The position numbers and the translations under genes were made by a program. The notes under the pieces were generated by a model. That model was not told the DNA's origin, did not search any database, and saw nothing but the letters and a program-made list of their open reading frames with translations. From NCBI RefSeq assembly GCF_003991905.1, contig NZ_RSCL01000037.1, positions 1 to 64,000 of the forward strand: a stretch of 64,000 bases of DNA. The letters run 5' to 3'. This stretch comes from Dulcicalothrix desertica PCC 7102. GTDB taxonomy: Bacteria > Cyanobacteriota > Cyanobacteriia > Cyanobacteriales > Nostocaceae. This document shows, in pieces, positions 8,859-19,161 of this stretch. The number at the start of each line of letters is the position of its first letter. Position 1 is the first letter of the stretch.

Positions 8859-11800
8859 ATGCCTCGCCGCAACGACATAAAAAAAATATTACTCCTCGGT
8901 TCTGGACCTATCGTCATTGGGCAAGCTTGTGAGTTTGATTATTCAGGTACCCAAGCTTGTAAAGCACTACGTGAGGAAGGTTATGTAGTAGTACTGGTAA
9001 ACTCCAACCCAGCTACAATAATGACTGACCCAGAAACAGCCGACCGTACTTACATTGAACCACTGACACCGCAGTTGGTCGAAAAGGTAATTGAGAAGGA
9101 ACGTCCCGACGCTTTGCTACCAACGATGGGGGGACAAACCGCGTTGAATATCGCTGTGGCATTAGCGAAAAATGGGGTTTTAGATAAATATAATGTAGAA
9201 CTGATAGGCGCCAAGTTGCCAGCTATCGAAAAGGCAGAAGATAGAAAGCTGTTTAACGAAGCGATGGCAAAAATTGGTGTTTCGGTTTGCCCTAGTGGAA
9301 CTGCTTCATCGTTGGAAGAAGCCAAAGAAATTGCACATCGTATTGGTACTTATCCTTTAATTATTCGCCCAGCTTTTACAATGGGTGGTACAGGGGGAGG
9401 TATTAGCTATAACTCTGAAGAGTTTGCCGAAATGGCCCAAGGGGGTATTGACGCTTCTCCTGTTTCACAAATTCTCATTGACCAGTCGCTATTAGGATGG
9501 AAAGAGTACGAACTAGAAGTAATGCGCGACTTGGCAGATAATGTGGTAATTATTTGCTCGATAGAAAACCTTGACCCAATGGGTATCCATACAGGAGATT
9601 CAATAACAGTTGCCCCAGCGCAAACCCTTACCGATAAGGAATATCAAAGGTTGCGGGATATGGCAATTAAGATTATTCGTGAAATTGGTGTAGAAACGGG
9701 TGGTTCTAATATTCAGTTTGCCGTAAACCCTGTGAACGGCGAAGTTGTTGTGATTGAAATGAACCCGCGTGTTTCTCGTTCTTCTGCACTTGCTTCTAAA
9801 GCAACAGGTTTCCCTATCGCCAAAATGGCGGCAAAACTAGCGGTTGGTTATACGCTAAATGAAATTAAAAATGATATCACCAAGCAAACTCCGGCATCGT
9901 TTGAACCGACCATCGATTATGTAGTTACAAAAATTCCTCGCTTTGCGTTTGAAAAATTTCCTGGCTCAGAACCAGTATTAACAACGCAAATGAAATCTGT
10001 TGGGGAAGCGATGGCAATTGGTCGCACGTTCAACGAATCATTTCAAAAAGCGTTGCGTTCTTTAGAAACGGGACGTGCAGGTTGGGGATGTGATAAACCT
10101 GAAAAACTTCCAAGTGGAGAGCAAATACGCGCGCAACTGCGAACTCCTAACCCCGAACGAATTTTCGCTTTGCGTCATGCAATGTTACTAGGAATGAGTA
10201 TCGAGGATATTTTTGAATTGACGGGTATTGACCCTTGGTTCCTCGATAAAATGCTGTCGATTCTTGACGTGGAGAAATTTCTCAAACGTACACCTCTACA
10301 TCAGTTGACAAAAGAGCATTTGTATGAAATAAAACGTCAAGGATTTAGCGATAAACAAATAGCTTTTGCAACTAAGACTAATGAAGACCAAGTGCGCGCA
10401 TATCGCTCCTCACTAGGAGTTATTCCAGTTTATAAAACGGTGGACACCTGTGCTGCTGAGTTTGAAGCGTTTACTCCCTATCACTACTCAACTTACGAAG
10501 AAGAAACCGAAATAATGCCCACTGATAAACCCAAAGTTATGATTTTGGGAGGTGGTCCAAATCGTATTGGACAGGGTATTGAGTTTGATTACTGTTGTTG
10601 CCATGCTGCTTATGCTTTGAAAGAAGCAGGTTTTGAGACAATAATGGTTAACTCCAATCCAGAAACCGTCTCTACAGACTATGACACCAGCGATAGATTA
10701 TATTTTGAGCCGTTAACCAAAGAAGACGTTCTCAATATTATTGAAGCCGAAAATCCTGTCGGTGTCATCGTTCAGTTTGGCGGACAAACACCTTTAAAAT
10801 TATCAGTTCCTTTACAGCAAGCACTCAGCACTCAGCACTCAGCACTCAAAACTAAAATTTGGGGTACGTCTCCAGATTCTATTGATATTGCTGAAGACCG
10901 CGAACGGTTTGAACAGATTCTGAAACGACTCGATATTGCTCAACCTCCAAATGGTCTTGCTCGTACTTACGAAGATGCTTTGGTTGTTGCTAAACGCATT
11001 GGTTATCCGGTTGTGGTTCGTCCTAGTTACGTTCTTGGTGGACGTGCAATGGAAATTGTCTATTCTGACTCAGAACTTGAGCGTTATATGACTTTTGCCG
11101 TTCAAGTTGAACCTGACCACCCAATTTTAATTGATAAATTCTTAGAAAATGCCATCGAAGTCGATGTTGATGCCATTGCCGACCATACCGGACGTGTTGT
11201 GATTGGCGGTATTATGGAACACATTGAACAAGCAGGTATTCACTCTGGTGACTCAGCTTGTGCGTTGCCATCGATTTCGTTACCTCCTGCTGTTCTAGAT
11301 AAAATTCGTACCTGGACAGTGGAACTTGCTAGAGCTATTTCTGTTGTTGGGTTAATGAATATTCAGTTTGCTGTCGTCGGCGCCCAAGGTTATTCACCGA
11401 GCGTGTATATTTTAGAAGCAAACCCACGCGCTTCGCGAACTGTACCATTTGTTTCAAAAGCAACAGGTGTACAGTTAGCAAAATTAGCTTCATTAATAAT
11501 GTCGGGCAAAACCTTAGAAGAGTTAGGTTTTACCAAAGAAATCATTCCTTCTCATATTGCCGTCAAAGAAGCAGTATTACCGTTTAATAAATTCCCAGGT
11601 ACTGATACTATACTGGGTCCAGAAATGCGCTCAACTGGCGAAGTCATGGGCATTGACATCGACTTCGGACGTGCCTATGCAAAAGCAGAACTTGGCGCCG
11701 GCGAACAACTACCCCTATCAGGAACAGTCTTCGTCTCAATGAACGACCGTGATAAAACACCAGTAGTACCCATTGTCAAGGAATTTATCGATTTGGGTTT

Positions 11801-12125
11801 CCACGTCATTGCCACCGACGGCACCCGAAAAATATTAAAGGAAAACGGCTTAAACGTCGAACTCATCTTAAAACTTCATGAAGGGCGCCCTCATGTACTA
11901 GATGCCGTCAAAAACCGTAAAATCCAAATCATTATTAACACCCCTTCTGGAGGAGAAGCACAATCTGATGGCCGACTTATCCGTCGCACCGCACTAACCT
12001 ACAAAATTCCCATCATCACCACCCTCGCAGGCGCCAAAGCCACTGCTGCCGCTATTCGCTCGTTACAAACCACCGACCTCGACGTCCGAGTCATTCAAGA
12101 ATACAGCGTTAATAGTGCTGAGTAG
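8859..12125 (+). CDS. carB: Carbamoyl-phosphate synthase large subunit
   Basis: 1088 aa, full length. Two homologous ATP-grasp halves each begin with the [19 protein letters not shown] type loop (near residues 15 and 563). They make carboxyphosphate and carbamoyl phosphate from bicarbonate, glutamine-derived ammonia and 2 ATP. The C-terminal MGS-type domain (about 945-1080) is the allosteric region. The product feeds arginine and pyrimidine synthesis; the small subunit carA is not nearby. Oddities: a heptamer array is translated in frame at about residues 653-666 ([14 protein letters not shown]), on the surface linker before WGTSPDSID. The C-terminal NSAE and the stop codon also lie in heptamer repeat. 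Confidence 0.97.
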   Translation: MPRRNDIKKILLLGSGPIVIGQACEFDYSGTQACKALREEGYVVVLVNSNPATIMTDPETADRTYIEPLTPQLVEKVIEKERPDALLPTMGGQTALNIAVALAKNGVLDKYNVELIGAKLPAIEKAEDRKLFNEAMAKIGVSVCPSGTASSLEEAKEIAHRIGTYPLIIRPAFTMGGTGGGISYNSEEFAEMAQGGIDASPVSQILIDQSLLGWKEYELEVMRDLADNVVIICSIENLDPMGIHTGDSITVAPAQTLTDKEYQRLRDMAIKIIREIGVETGGSNIQFAVNPVNGEVVVIEMNPRVSRSSALASKATGFPIAKMAAKLAVGYTLNEIKNDITKQTPASFEPTIDYVVTKIPRFAFEKFPGSEPVLTTQMKSVGEAMAIGRTFNESFQKALRSLETGRAGWGCDKPEKLPSGEQIRAQLRTPNPERIFALRHAMLLGMSIEDIFELTGIDPWFLDKMLSILDVEKFLKRTPLHQLTKEHLYEIKRQGFSDKQIAFATKTNEDQVRAYRSSLGVIPVYKTVDTCAAEFEAFTPYHYSTYEEETEIMPTDKPKVMILGGGPNRIGQGIEFDYCCCHAAYALKEAGFETIMVNSNPETVSTDYDTSDRLYFEPLTKEDVLNIIEAENPVGVIVQFGGQTPLKLSVPLQQALSTQHSALKTKIWGTSPDSIDIAEDRERFEQILKRLDIAQPPNGLARTYEDALVVAKRIGYPVVVRPSYVLGGRAMEIVYSDSELERYMTFAVQVEPDHPILIDKFLENAIEVDVDAIADHTGRVVIGGIMEHIEQAGIHSGDSACALPSISLPPAVLDKIRTWTVELARAISVVGLMNIQFAVVGAQGYSPSVYILEANPRASRTVPFVSKATGVQLAKLASLIMSGKTLEELGFTKEIIPSHIAVKEAVLPFNKFPGTDTILGPEMRSTGEVMGIDIDFGRAYAKAELGAGEQLPLSGTVFVSMNDRDKTPVVPIVKEFIDLGFHVIATDGTRKILKENGLNVELILKLHEGRPHVLDAVKNRKIQIIINTPSGGEAQSDGRLIRRTALTYKIPIITTLAGAKATAAAIRSLQTTDLDVRVIQEYSVNSAE
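10817..10848 (+). repeat. STRR heptamer array inside carB
   Basis: About four tandem CAGCACT units in the coding strand, read in frame as Ala-Leu-Ser-Thr-Gln-His-Ser-Ala-Leu. Same heptamer as the intergenic arrays. Confidence 0.9.
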
Positions 12126-12200
12126 AAAGTGCTGAGTGCTGAGTAGAGTTAGGAGTTAGGAGTTAGGAGTTAGGAGTTACCCTCAGCACTCAGCACTCTT
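12112..12200. repeat. STRR arrays after carB (GTGCTGA, TTAGGAG, CAGCACT)
   Basis: Three heptamer types in a row: GTGCTGAGTAGAAAGTGCTGA across the carB stop, four GTTAGGA units near 12145-12177, and CAGCACT units near 12183-12198 in inverse orientation to the first. The inverted heptamers could form a 3' end hairpin for carB. Confidence 0.85.
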
Positions 12201-12644
12201 AACTCTTTTCTGAGAATTTGTTACATCTCTTGATGATTCCCATTAATTTTTTATGAACTAGCATAAGTGAATTAATTGACATTTCTGGTATAATTTTTTT
12301 CTGAGTGCAAGCTGAAATGCCTAAAAATATCTCAAAAATGACTAGCCAAACCTTTTTAATAAATGTTACAATCATTAATACAAAAGCTTAAAAAATAAAC
12401 TTGTTGAGTTCGTTACTTTTAATCTAACTTTAGATGATTGCGACCAAAGCCCAAAATAAAGTACCTTAACTCAAATTAATAACTATAAAAGTTCTGAAAA
12501 ACTAACCGCTCTATACCGAAGCGGTATTTATACTTAGATTTCCTTTGTTAAGTTTCCAACCGAATTTGGAATTGCTTAATACAGGGTTTCTATCGGTTTA
12601 CACAACCCCTGCCCACTATTAAATCAATTTACAAGAGTAGCGCC
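12126..12644. other. Intergenic region between carB and the sigma factor
   Basis: 519 bases. After the heptamer arrays (to 12200) the remaining 440 bases are AT-rich with no credible ORF or RNA gene. This must contain the sigma factor promoter and a long 5' leader. Confidence 0.5.
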
Positions 12645-13601
12645 ATGAAGACCGCTCAGACAGCCACAGACCTCGTGCGGACTTACCTGCGTGAGATTGG
12701 CAAAGTGCCACTCTTAACACACGAGGAAGAAATCTATTATGGAAAACAAGTCAAGCGTGTAACTGGCTTGTACGAAGTTAGAGAATCTCTAACCGCTCAG
12801 TTAGGTCATGAACCAACGCTTGAGGAGTGGGCAAAAGCCAGTGACCTTGATATTAGAGATTTAAATTCTGCCATTGCAGAAGGCGAGTTTGCCAAGCGTA
12901 AAATGGTAGAAGCTAATTTGCGACTTGTGGTGTCGGTTGCAAAAAAATACATTAAGCGGAATGTTGACCTACTTGATTTGATTCAAGAAGGTAGTATTGG
13001 CATGCAGCGTGGTGTCGAAAAATTTGACCCTACCAAGGGATATCGTTTTTCTACTTATGCCTATTGGTGGATACGGCAAGCTATTACTCGTGCTATAGCC
13101 GAGAAAGGCAGAACTATACGCTTACCAATCCATATTACAGAAAAATTAAATAAAATCAAAAAAGCGCAGCGTTCTTTATCTCAACAGTTGGGACGGGCGC
13201 CTAGTGTTGGAGAATTAGCCGAAGAGCTTGACTTAACTCCAAGGCAAGTGCGCGAATATTTAGAAAAAGCTCGCTTACCACTTTCGCTTGACTTACGTCT
13301 TGGTGATAACCATGACACCGAGCTTGGAGAAATGTTAGAAGATACAAACGCAACACCAGAAGAGTTCGTGGTTCAATCTTCGCTATCAACGGACTTAGAG
13401 CGGTTAATGTCAAGTTTGACGACTCAGCAGCGCGAAGTTATATCGTTAAGATATGGTTTGGCTGATGGGCAGTCGATGACTTTGGCGCGAATTGGTGAAA
13501 TGCTAAATATCAGTCGCGAAAGAGTTAGACAAATTGAACGTGAAGCTTTGACGAAGCTTCGCAAGTCCAAAATAAGTATTAATGAATATTTAGCAAGTTA
13601 A
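12645..13601 (+). CDS. Group 2 RNA polymerase sigma factor (RpoD/SigA-related)
   Basis: 318 aa. Region 1.2 ([17 protein letters not shown]), core-binding and -10 recognition regions 2.1-2.4 ([17 protein letters not shown]), region 3, and the -35-binding helix-turn-helix 4.2 ([16 protein letters not shown]) are all intact. It lacks the long N-terminal region 1.1 of the essential SigA. This marks it as one of the non-essential group 2 sigma factors (SigB-SigE type), which in cyanobacteria respond to stress, light or nitrogen. I cannot safely pick the paralogue. Single gene with a long leader. Confidence 0.93.
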   Translation: MKTAQTATDLVRTYLREIGKVPLLTHEEEIYYGKQVKRVTGLYEVRESLTAQLGHEPTLEEWAKASDLDIRDLNSAIAEGEFAKRKMVEANLRLVVSVAKKYIKRNVDLLDLIQEGSIGMQRGVEKFDPTKGYRFSTYAYWWIRQAITRAIAEKGRTIRLPIHITEKLNKIKKAQRSLSQQLGRAPSVGELAEELDLTPRQVREYLEKARLPLSLDLRLGDNHDTELGEMLEDTNATPEEFVVQSSLSTDLERLMSSLTTQQREVISLRYGLADGQSMTLARIGEMLNISRERVRQIEREALTKLRKSKISINEYLAS

Positions 13602-13602
13602 T

Positions 13603-13672
13603 TAATGAGTGCTGAGTGCTGAGTGCTGAGTGTTAAACCCTTACTATACTCAGCACTCAGCACTTTACACTT
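13603..13672. repeat. STRR inverted heptamer pair, possible terminator of the sigma gene
   Basis: Three GAGTGCT units follow directly on the TAA stop. About 30 bases later come CTCAGCACTCAGCAC and CTTTACACTTTGCACTC. The two arms are complementary over about 15 bp, so the array can form a stable hairpin at the end of the mRNA. Confidence 0.75.
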
Positions 13673-13854
13673 TGCACTCATTAGAGATAGCACACAAGAT
13701 TTTGTACGGTTACACCGACTGCCAACGCGCAATTAACTTGTTACATTAGTTAGCAACAGTAAAAAACAGTTAGCTTACGTTAAGGGCATTGTAACTGCAT
13801 TAAGTATAGAATTGCATCAACCAACGCTAGCTGTAAAAGTCTAGGAGGCAAAAA

Positions 13855-14193
13855 GTGAGTAATCAACCTAATCGAGTTTCCGAATTCTTTGATAGCGAGT
13901 CAGAAGGTGCAAACTTGCTGTGGCAGTATGTTAAGTCGTTAAGTCCTGAAACATTGTCTCAGTTATCTAAACCTTCTTCACCCGAAGTGTTTCAAGTAAT
14001 GGAGCGTAATATTGTCGGTTTGCTTGGTAATTTACCTTCAGAGCATTTTGGCGTGACTATTACTACTAATAGAGAAAATCTTGGTCGGTTGTTGGCATCA
14101 GCGATGATGAGCGGTTATTTTTTACGCAATGCTGAACAGCGCATGAACTTTGAAGTCGCTTTACAAGGAACTGATACAGAAGAATCTGAGTAA
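13855..14193 (+). CDS. DUF760 domain-containing protein
   Basis: 112 aa, GTG start at 13855 with AGGAGG 7 bases upstream. The whole length matches the small DUF760 proteins of cyanobacteria and plastids (LLWQYVKSLSPETLSQL near the start, MERNIVGLLGNLPSEHF in the middle, LASAMMSGYFLRNAEQR near the end). Molecular role unknown; plant relatives are plastid-targeted. No membrane segment. It stands between the sigma factor and mutT with its own leader of about 180 bases. Confidence 0.8.
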   Translation: MSNQPNRVSEFFDSESEGANLLWQYVKSLSPETLSQLSKPSSPEVFQVMERNIVGLLGNLPSEHFGVTITTNRENLGRLLASAMMSGYFLRNAEQRMNFEVALQGTDTEESE

Positions 14194-14247
14194 AATTTTG
14201 AGTATTTTGCACCATTAATATAATTTAATAGTATGTACGCGAGTTAG

Positions 14248-14280
14248 AAACCTGGTTTTTTCAAGAAACCAGGTTTCTTA
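14248..14280. repeat. AAACCTGGTTT variant of the AAACCGGGTTT inverted repeat
   Basis: AGAAACCTGGTTT and AAACCAGGTTTCT face each other across a short loop. Relative to the common form, the third C of the core is T in one arm and its partner G is A in the other, so pairing is preserved. It lies between the DUF760 gene and mutT. Confidence 0.75.
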
Positions 14281-14298
14281 TAAATTTGGATATCTACC

Positions 14299-14730
14299 AT
14301 GAACCAACAAGCTTCATCTCCACCGCATAAAATTATTGGTGTTGCTGTTATTGAGAATAATTCTGGTCAAATTTTAATTGACCGTCGGCGCCCAGAAGGC
14401 GTAATGGGGGGTTTATGGGAGTTTCCTGGTGGTAAAATGGAACCGGGTGAAACGGTAACAGAATGTATCGAAAGAGAAATTAAGGAAGAATTAGGGATAA
14501 ATATTGAAGTTGGTGAGTTATTAATAATCATTGAACATACGTATACTCACTTAAAAGTAACTCTGATAGTACATATGAGTAAACATGTGAGCGGAGTTCC
14601 CCAGCCAATTGAATGTGACGAAGTGCGATGGGTACACTTAGATGAACTATCTCAATTTGAATTTCCTGAAGCTAATACTCAAATTATTTCAGCTTTAAAG
14701 CAATATAAGGCGCTTACGAATATTTTTTAA
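14299..14730 (+). CDS. mutT: 8-oxo-dGTP diphosphatase MutT (Nudix hydrolase)
   Basis: 143 aa. The Nudix box is complete: G45-x5-E51-x7-R59-E60-I61-x-E63-E64-x-G66-I67, the Mg-binding catalytic helix. The preceding LLIDRRRPEG-like strand and the WEFPGGK motif fit the MutT subfamily, which hydrolyses 8-oxo-dGTP to keep it out of DNA. Other small Nudix substrates cannot be excluded. The ATG at 14299 is the first good start. Convergent with sasA, 48 bases apart. Confidence 0.85.
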   Translation: MNQQASSPPHKIIGVAVIENNSGQILIDRRRPEGVMGGLWEFPGGKMEPGETVTECIEREIKEELGINIEVGELLIIIEHTYTHLKVTLIVHMSKHVSGVPQPIECDEVRWVHLDELSQFEFPEANTQIISALKQYKALTNIF

Positions 14731-14778
14731 TAAACGAAATTACGAAGTAATACTGAAGTTATTTTGAGTTAATGTAAA

Positions 14779-15966
14779 TTATTTTGGATAAACAGGCAGT
14801 ATTAAATGGAACCATGCTCCACCAATAGGAGATTCATCAACCCAGATTTGACCGTAATGCGCGCGGATAATGCGTTGGCATAAACATAAACCAATGCCAT
14901 ATCCATCTATATCTTCGTCACGCTCTAAGCGAAAACGATTTTCAAAAATGCGCTCGCGGTTTTCTTCGGGGATACCTGGGCCTGAGTCACCGATGCTAAA
15001 CTGCACTTTTTGGGTAGTACGATGAAGTCCAGAAATCATTAACTTGCCGTTTTCGGGAGTGTATTTTATGGCGTTATCAAGAAGATTAATCAAAACTTGG
15101 CGAATGCGGTCAGGGTCAGCGTAAATAGCAGGCAAATCTTTAGGAATGTCTTTTTGGACTTCTAATGACTTCTTGGTAATGCGGTCACGCAATTCATCAA
15201 AAACTTCTTGAAATAATTTCGCAAGTTCCATTCTTTGAGGCTGAATGCGAAACTCACTATTATTACCCCGACCAACCTGCAATAAGTCGGTAATCATGCG
15301 GTCGATAGTTTTAACCTGAGTTCGTGCCTGTTTGAATAAATTTGCCGTTAAACTCGGTTTTAAACGCTCGAAGGCGCCGCGTTCGACGTTGTAGTTCGAT
15401 TGTAAAGTCTCAATAGCAATAGAAGCTGCTGTTAAAGGGTTACGAAGGTCATGCGCGAGCATCCCAATAACCCGGTCTTTGAACATCAGCTGCTCAGTAA
15501 GTTTCTCTTTTTCCTGTTTGAGACGAAAAATCTCATCAGAAAGCTGAATTAACTCTGTTGATAAAGCTAATGAACGAATTGAGGATTTTGAGGATGTAGA
15601 ATGACCATTTTCGACTTCTTGCTGTAGCTCCAACTCGTTCAAGCTACTGTAATTGTTTACAGAGGCTAACCAACGAGGCCACCAAGTTTTTAATTCGTGA
15701 ATAATGTTACTGCCAGCAAGAGTCTGGTTTGGTTCTGGGTGAACTTTAACCAGCGCTGGTGTCGCAACCAGTTTGTAATGTTCTGCCAAATATGGTTTTT
15801 GTCCGACATTAACAACCTGTAGTTCAAACCTATGTTCAGCCTGTAGTTTGTCTAGATATGACTTTACCTGCTGAACTTCTTGTTGAGACTTTGGACGGTC
15901 ATCAACAAAAAGGAACAGTTGGAGTGGAACCTCTGAATAAACCGGCTGGTTGGCTTCTGCTTGCAT
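14779..15966 (-). CDS. sasA: Circadian-clock output histidine kinase SasA
   Basis: About 395 aa from the ATG at 15966. The N-terminal KaiB-like thioredoxin-fold sensor (residues about 13-100) contains [32 protein letters not shown] and WWPRW, which is diagnostic of SasA. A coiled coil follows (about 135-160), then HisKA with phospho-His172 ([13 protein letters not shown]) and a HATPase domain with [19 protein letters not shown] and GYGIGLCLC boxes. SasA binds KaiC and passes phosphate to RpaA. The open frame extends to a TTG at 16062, adding 32 residues that known SasA proteins lack, so I prefer 15966. kaiABC and rpaA are not in the window. Confidence 0.93.
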   Translation of the reverse strand: MQAEANQPVYSEVPLQLFLFVDDRPKSQQEVQQVKSYLDKLQAEHRFELQVVNVGQKPYLAEHYKLVATPALVKVHPEPNQTLAGSNIIHELKTWWPRWLASVNNYSSLNELELQQEVENGHSTSSKSSIRSLALSTELIQLSDEIFRLKQEKEKLTEQLMFKDRVIGMLAHDLRNPLTAASIAIETLQSNYNVERGAFERLKPSLTANLFKQARTQVKTIDRMITDLLQVGRGNNSEFRIQPQRMELAKLFQEVFDELRDRITKKSLEVQKDIPKDLPAIYADPDRIRQVLINLLDNAIKYTPENGKLMISGLHRTTQKVQFSIGDSGPGIPEENRERIFENRFRLERDEDIDGYGIGLCLCQRIIRAHYGQIWVDESPIGGAWFHLILPVYPK

Positions 15967-16154
15967 GTAATCGAGTTTTAGCACTGGTAACAAACCGACG
16001 ACGCAATTGTGAAAGTCAGTTAACCAGCGGTGAATATCCCGTTGGACTGTACTTTGATGCAATGAACAGACAGTTGTCGTTTCTGCTGCTTATTGTTTAC
16101 AAATTTAATATCTATTTTAGATTTTTCATACTACTATCCAATCACAAATTTGAG

Positions 16155-17615
16155 ATGAGATACATTTTTTTGAGCATTTTGGCGCCTTTATGGCTGCAAA
16201 CTATGTCATTTTCGGCGCTTGCGAAAGAACATAAACCACAATCAAAGATGATTCAAGCTTCCTCGTCAAGTCCTATAGACACTTTTTATACAGCGACAAG
16301 TAAGCTAGTTCAGGAGCAAATCAACTTAATTGCACGTATTGAAAACGCAATGAACGTTAAAGACCCGAACCGAGTTCGTGCGGTACGCGGACAAATACTT
16401 ATACAAGCTGCATCTATTGAAGGTTTTGTCAAACGACTTGACCCTAACTATAAAAACATTTGCGCTTCTGAGCTAAACAGCAAAGAAGCAAGAATTTTTT
16501 GTCCACTTTATGCATCAAGCCAAGAGTTATTAAAACTTTCGCCTTTACTCGACCGTATTTTATCGCGACGAGGTGAGTCAGCTATGGTTCGCTCACTACC
16601 ACTAGTAAGTGGAGAACGTCAATCTGACCCAGTGATGCCAATGTCACCCATTTCACGTCCAGATTTGGGTCGAATCGCAACTCCCCACGCAACGCAAGAA
16701 CCGAATTTATTCAACTTGGCGCCACAACTCGTTATCGGTAGTTCCACCAAGAAACTAGTTGCCAATTATACGCAACCAATCCAAGGCGCCATCAAGATTC
16801 CCCAAGAAGCAATAAAAGTGTTAGAAGCAGCACAAAAACACATCGAACAAGCACAATTAGAGTTTGGACAAGAAGCGAAATTTCATAATCCGAAACAGAC
16901 GGCAATTGCACTCGACCGCTTTGCTTATGACCTTGACCCGCAAGAAAGTCAAACCTACTCTAAGTTTCTGGCATTGCCTCAAACAGGTATTTTTCGCGTC
17001 CTACCACATACAGTTTACCACCGTCCGTTAAACACGCTTCAAAATCGATTATCAAAAACTGTCATAGAACGATATCCTTTTCCATCTTTAGCAGAAAAAG
17101 ACGGTTTTACTCCAAATTTCGCACTTTCTCTAGTAGGAAATAACTTTCATGTCTTAGCAAGTGGAGTTGATTACAGCTTAATGGCAAATTTGGGAAATAT
17201 ACCTATTGAAAAACTAGACGCGAATCTCGAAAACGTAAATCCACTAGCCAAAGCTTTTTTTACTTACCAACCACCCAGGCAGTTAAATTTATTACAGCAG
17301 GAACGGCGCCGATTAGCTACTAATAAACAAAATAATTCAGGTTTACTATCGAGCGTTCCAGCACAATTAAACAATACCTATTTAGTGCGCTCGTTTCAAT
17401 TTAAACTACCATCAGCTATAGTTAGTGGTAAAAAACTCACCCCACAAGAACGTTTAAGCATTGACGAATTACTCAAAATCTCTAGTAGCGACACAATTGT
17501 AGCGTTTCGTCCAGTTCGACAACGTTCTGATGGTAGTTATACTGTACTTTGGCGTGTCTTAAATAGATTCACAGCACCACAAATAGAAGATTTAGAAGCG
17601 TATTTAAAATATTAA
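16155..17615 (+). CDS. Exported protein of unknown function
   Basis: 486 aa from the ATG at 16155, which begins a good signal peptide (MRYIFLSILAPLWLQTMSFSALA). The open frame reaches back through the sasA start region to 15858, but the leader argues for 16155. An ATG at 16062 is an alternative that would overlap the 5' end of sasA. No domain recognised. A helical Glu/Gln-rich N-terminal part (about 30-90) is followed by a low-complexity Pro segment and a mixed region. It ends with RPVRQRSDGSYTVLWRV. Probably periplasmic. It is divergent from sasA, so they may share a promoter region. Confidence 0.7.
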   Translation: MRYIFLSILAPLWLQTMSFSALAKEHKPQSKMIQASSSSPIDTFYTATSKLVQEQINLIARIENAMNVKDPNRVRAVRGQILIQAASIEGFVKRLDPNYKNICASELNSKEARIFCPLYASSQELLKLSPLLDRILSRRGESAMVRSLPLVSGERQSDPVMPMSPISRPDLGRIATPHATQEPNLFNLAPQLVIGSSTKKLVANYTQPIQGAIKIPQEAIKVLEAAQKHIEQAQLEFGQEAKFHNPKQTAIALDRFAYDLDPQESQTYSKFLALPQTGIFRVLPHTVYHRPLNTLQNRLSKTVIERYPFPSLAEKDGFTPNFALSLVGNNFHVLASGVDYSLMANLGNIPIEKLDANLENVNPLAKAFFTYQPPRQLNLLQQERRRLATNKQNNSGLLSSVPAQLNNTYLVRSFQFKLPSAIVSGKKLTPQERLSIDELLKISSSDTIVAFRPVRQRSDGSYTVLWRVLNRFTAPQIEDLEAYLKY

Positions 17616-17680
17616 GAAACCGGGTTTTTAGGCAAAGTTGTCATTTTTACAAAATATCTTGATGAACAAACCCGGTTTCT
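17615..17680. repeat. AAACCGGGTTT-family inverted repeat
   Basis: Arms AGAAACCGGGTTTTT and AAACCCGGTTTCT enclose a loop with GTCATTTTTAC, close to the loop of the 7725-7896 copies. It begins immediately at the stop of the preceding gene. Confidence 0.75.
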
Positions 17681-17734
17681 GGCAATTGTAATGCGTTAGT
17701 GTAGGAAGGGGAATTACACTTATTATTTTGGTTT

Positions 17735-19141
17735 GTGCTTTACTGTAAACGTTTGGTTGTGTTATTGAGTTCGGCAGTTATATTAAGTTCTTTAACTGCG
17801 TGTGCAAATAGTCCTACTGCTAAAAACTTAGAAAAGTCTTTAGCAGCAGATTCGCGATTGCAAAACAATAGTAATATTTTTGGCGCCAACCAATCACCTC
17901 AAGCTACACCACAACCGCAACCAACAGTTCAGCTACCAGCAGATTTTCCTGCGGAGATTCCAATATATCCAAATGCCCAACTACAATCTGTGACACCAGG
18001 CGCCGAGGGTCAATTTGTGGGACTATGGCAAAGTATTGACCCAAGTAATTTCATCACAAGCTTTTATCGTAGTCAATTTGGCGCCAATAATTGGCAAATA
18101 GTTCAGCAACCCAACGACGATACAGGAACATTTGAAGCTCGACGCAATAACTTATTAGTAAGAGTTACAATTCAGCCAAAGTCAGTTACAAGCGCAACAC
18201 CAAATCAATCTCAAACATTAACAGAGTTACGAATTGATTATTCTCCCAACGGTACAGCGTTTGCATCTCCTATTCCATCAACAGATACAACCGCAACTCC
18301 CAACCCAACTACTACACCAAATACTGAAGTAGCAAGTAATACCAATCAACCAGGAAGTCCAGATTTTATTGGCCCAGTCTTACCAAATAGTAACGCGGCG
18401 CCTGCACCAACAACTACACCTACAACCGCACCAGCAACTACAACACAAACAGCGCAACAGTTCAGCGATATAAATAAAGCTCCCCAACAATTACAGCGTT
18501 ATATACAAGACCTAGCAACATTGGGAGTTTTAACAACTTCCACAAACCAAGTAAAAGAAAATACCAACACTAATTTATTTGAACCGAGTAAAGCTATTAC
18601 TCGACGTGAATACGCACGCTGGTTAATTGCTGCCAACAATGCCATGTATGCTAGTAACCCAGCAAAACAAATTCGTACAGTTTCAGAAACCGCACAACCC
18701 GCGTTTACTGACGTACCCAAAACCAATCCTGATTTTGCCTATATTCAAGGACTCGCAGAAGCAGGTATAATACCCAGTACATTATCGGGTGATTCTACAG
18801 AAGTATTATTTCGACCAGATGCACCATTAACACGCGAGCAATTACTTCTATGGAAACTACCACTAGATACACGCTCCGCATTACCAACAGCAAACTTAGA
18901 AGCCGTCAAACAAACATGGGGTTTCCAAGATGCAGGTAAAATAGACTCTAGAGCATTGCGAGCAGTACTAGCTGACTATCAAAATGGAGAACAATCAAAT
19001 ATTAGACGTGTATTTGGATTTACCACACTCTTTCAACCCAAACGAACTGTAACACGCGCCGAAGCAGCCGCAGCCCTATGGTATTTTGGCACACAAGGTG
19101 ACGGCATCTCAGCAGCAGACGTACTCAAAGGTAAAACTTAA
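17735..19141 (+). CDS. S-layer homology (SLH) domain lipoprotein
   Basis: 468 aa. GTG start; lipobox L20-T-A-Cys23 after a hydrophobic signal, so the mature N-terminus is probably lipid-modified. Residues about 70-175 form a compact domain. A Thr/Pro/Asn-rich linker follows (about 180-235), then two or three SLH repeats from about 240 (AITRREYARWLIAANNAMY, PDAPLTREQLLLWKL, TVTRAEAAAALWYFG). SLH domains bind peptidoglycan-linked polymer, so the protein likely ties the outer or plasma membrane to the cell wall. It precedes a cytochrome b gene closely, though no functional link is evident. Confidence 0.85.
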   Translation: MLYCKRLVVLLSSAVILSSLTACANSPTAKNLEKSLAADSRLQNNSNIFGANQSPQATPQPQPTVQLPADFPAEIPIYPNAQLQSVTPGAEGQFVGLWQSIDPSNFITSFYRSQFGANNWQIVQQPNDDTGTFEARRNNLLVRVTIQPKSVTSATPNQSQTLTELRIDYSPNGTAFASPIPSTDTTATPNPTTTPNTEVASNTNQPGSPDFIGPVLPNSNAAPAPTTTPTTAPATTTQTAQQFSDINKAPQQLQRYIQDLATLGVLTTSTNQVKENTNTNLFEPSKAITRREYARWLIAANNAMYASNPAKQIRTVSETAQPAFTDVPKTNPDFAYIQGLAEAGIIPSTLSGDSTEVLFRPDAPLTREQLLLWKLPLDTRSALPTANLEAVKQTWGFQDAGKIDSRALRAVLADYQNGEQSNIRRVFGFTTLFQPKRTVTRAEAAAALWYFGTQGDGISAADVLKGKT

Positions 19142-19161
19142 CAAATTTGTTATATTCACTT

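Noticed and set aside
15858-16154. Long N-terminal extension of the 16155 gene
   Set aside because: It lies antisense inside the 5' part of sasA, and the signal peptide at 16155 marks a better start.
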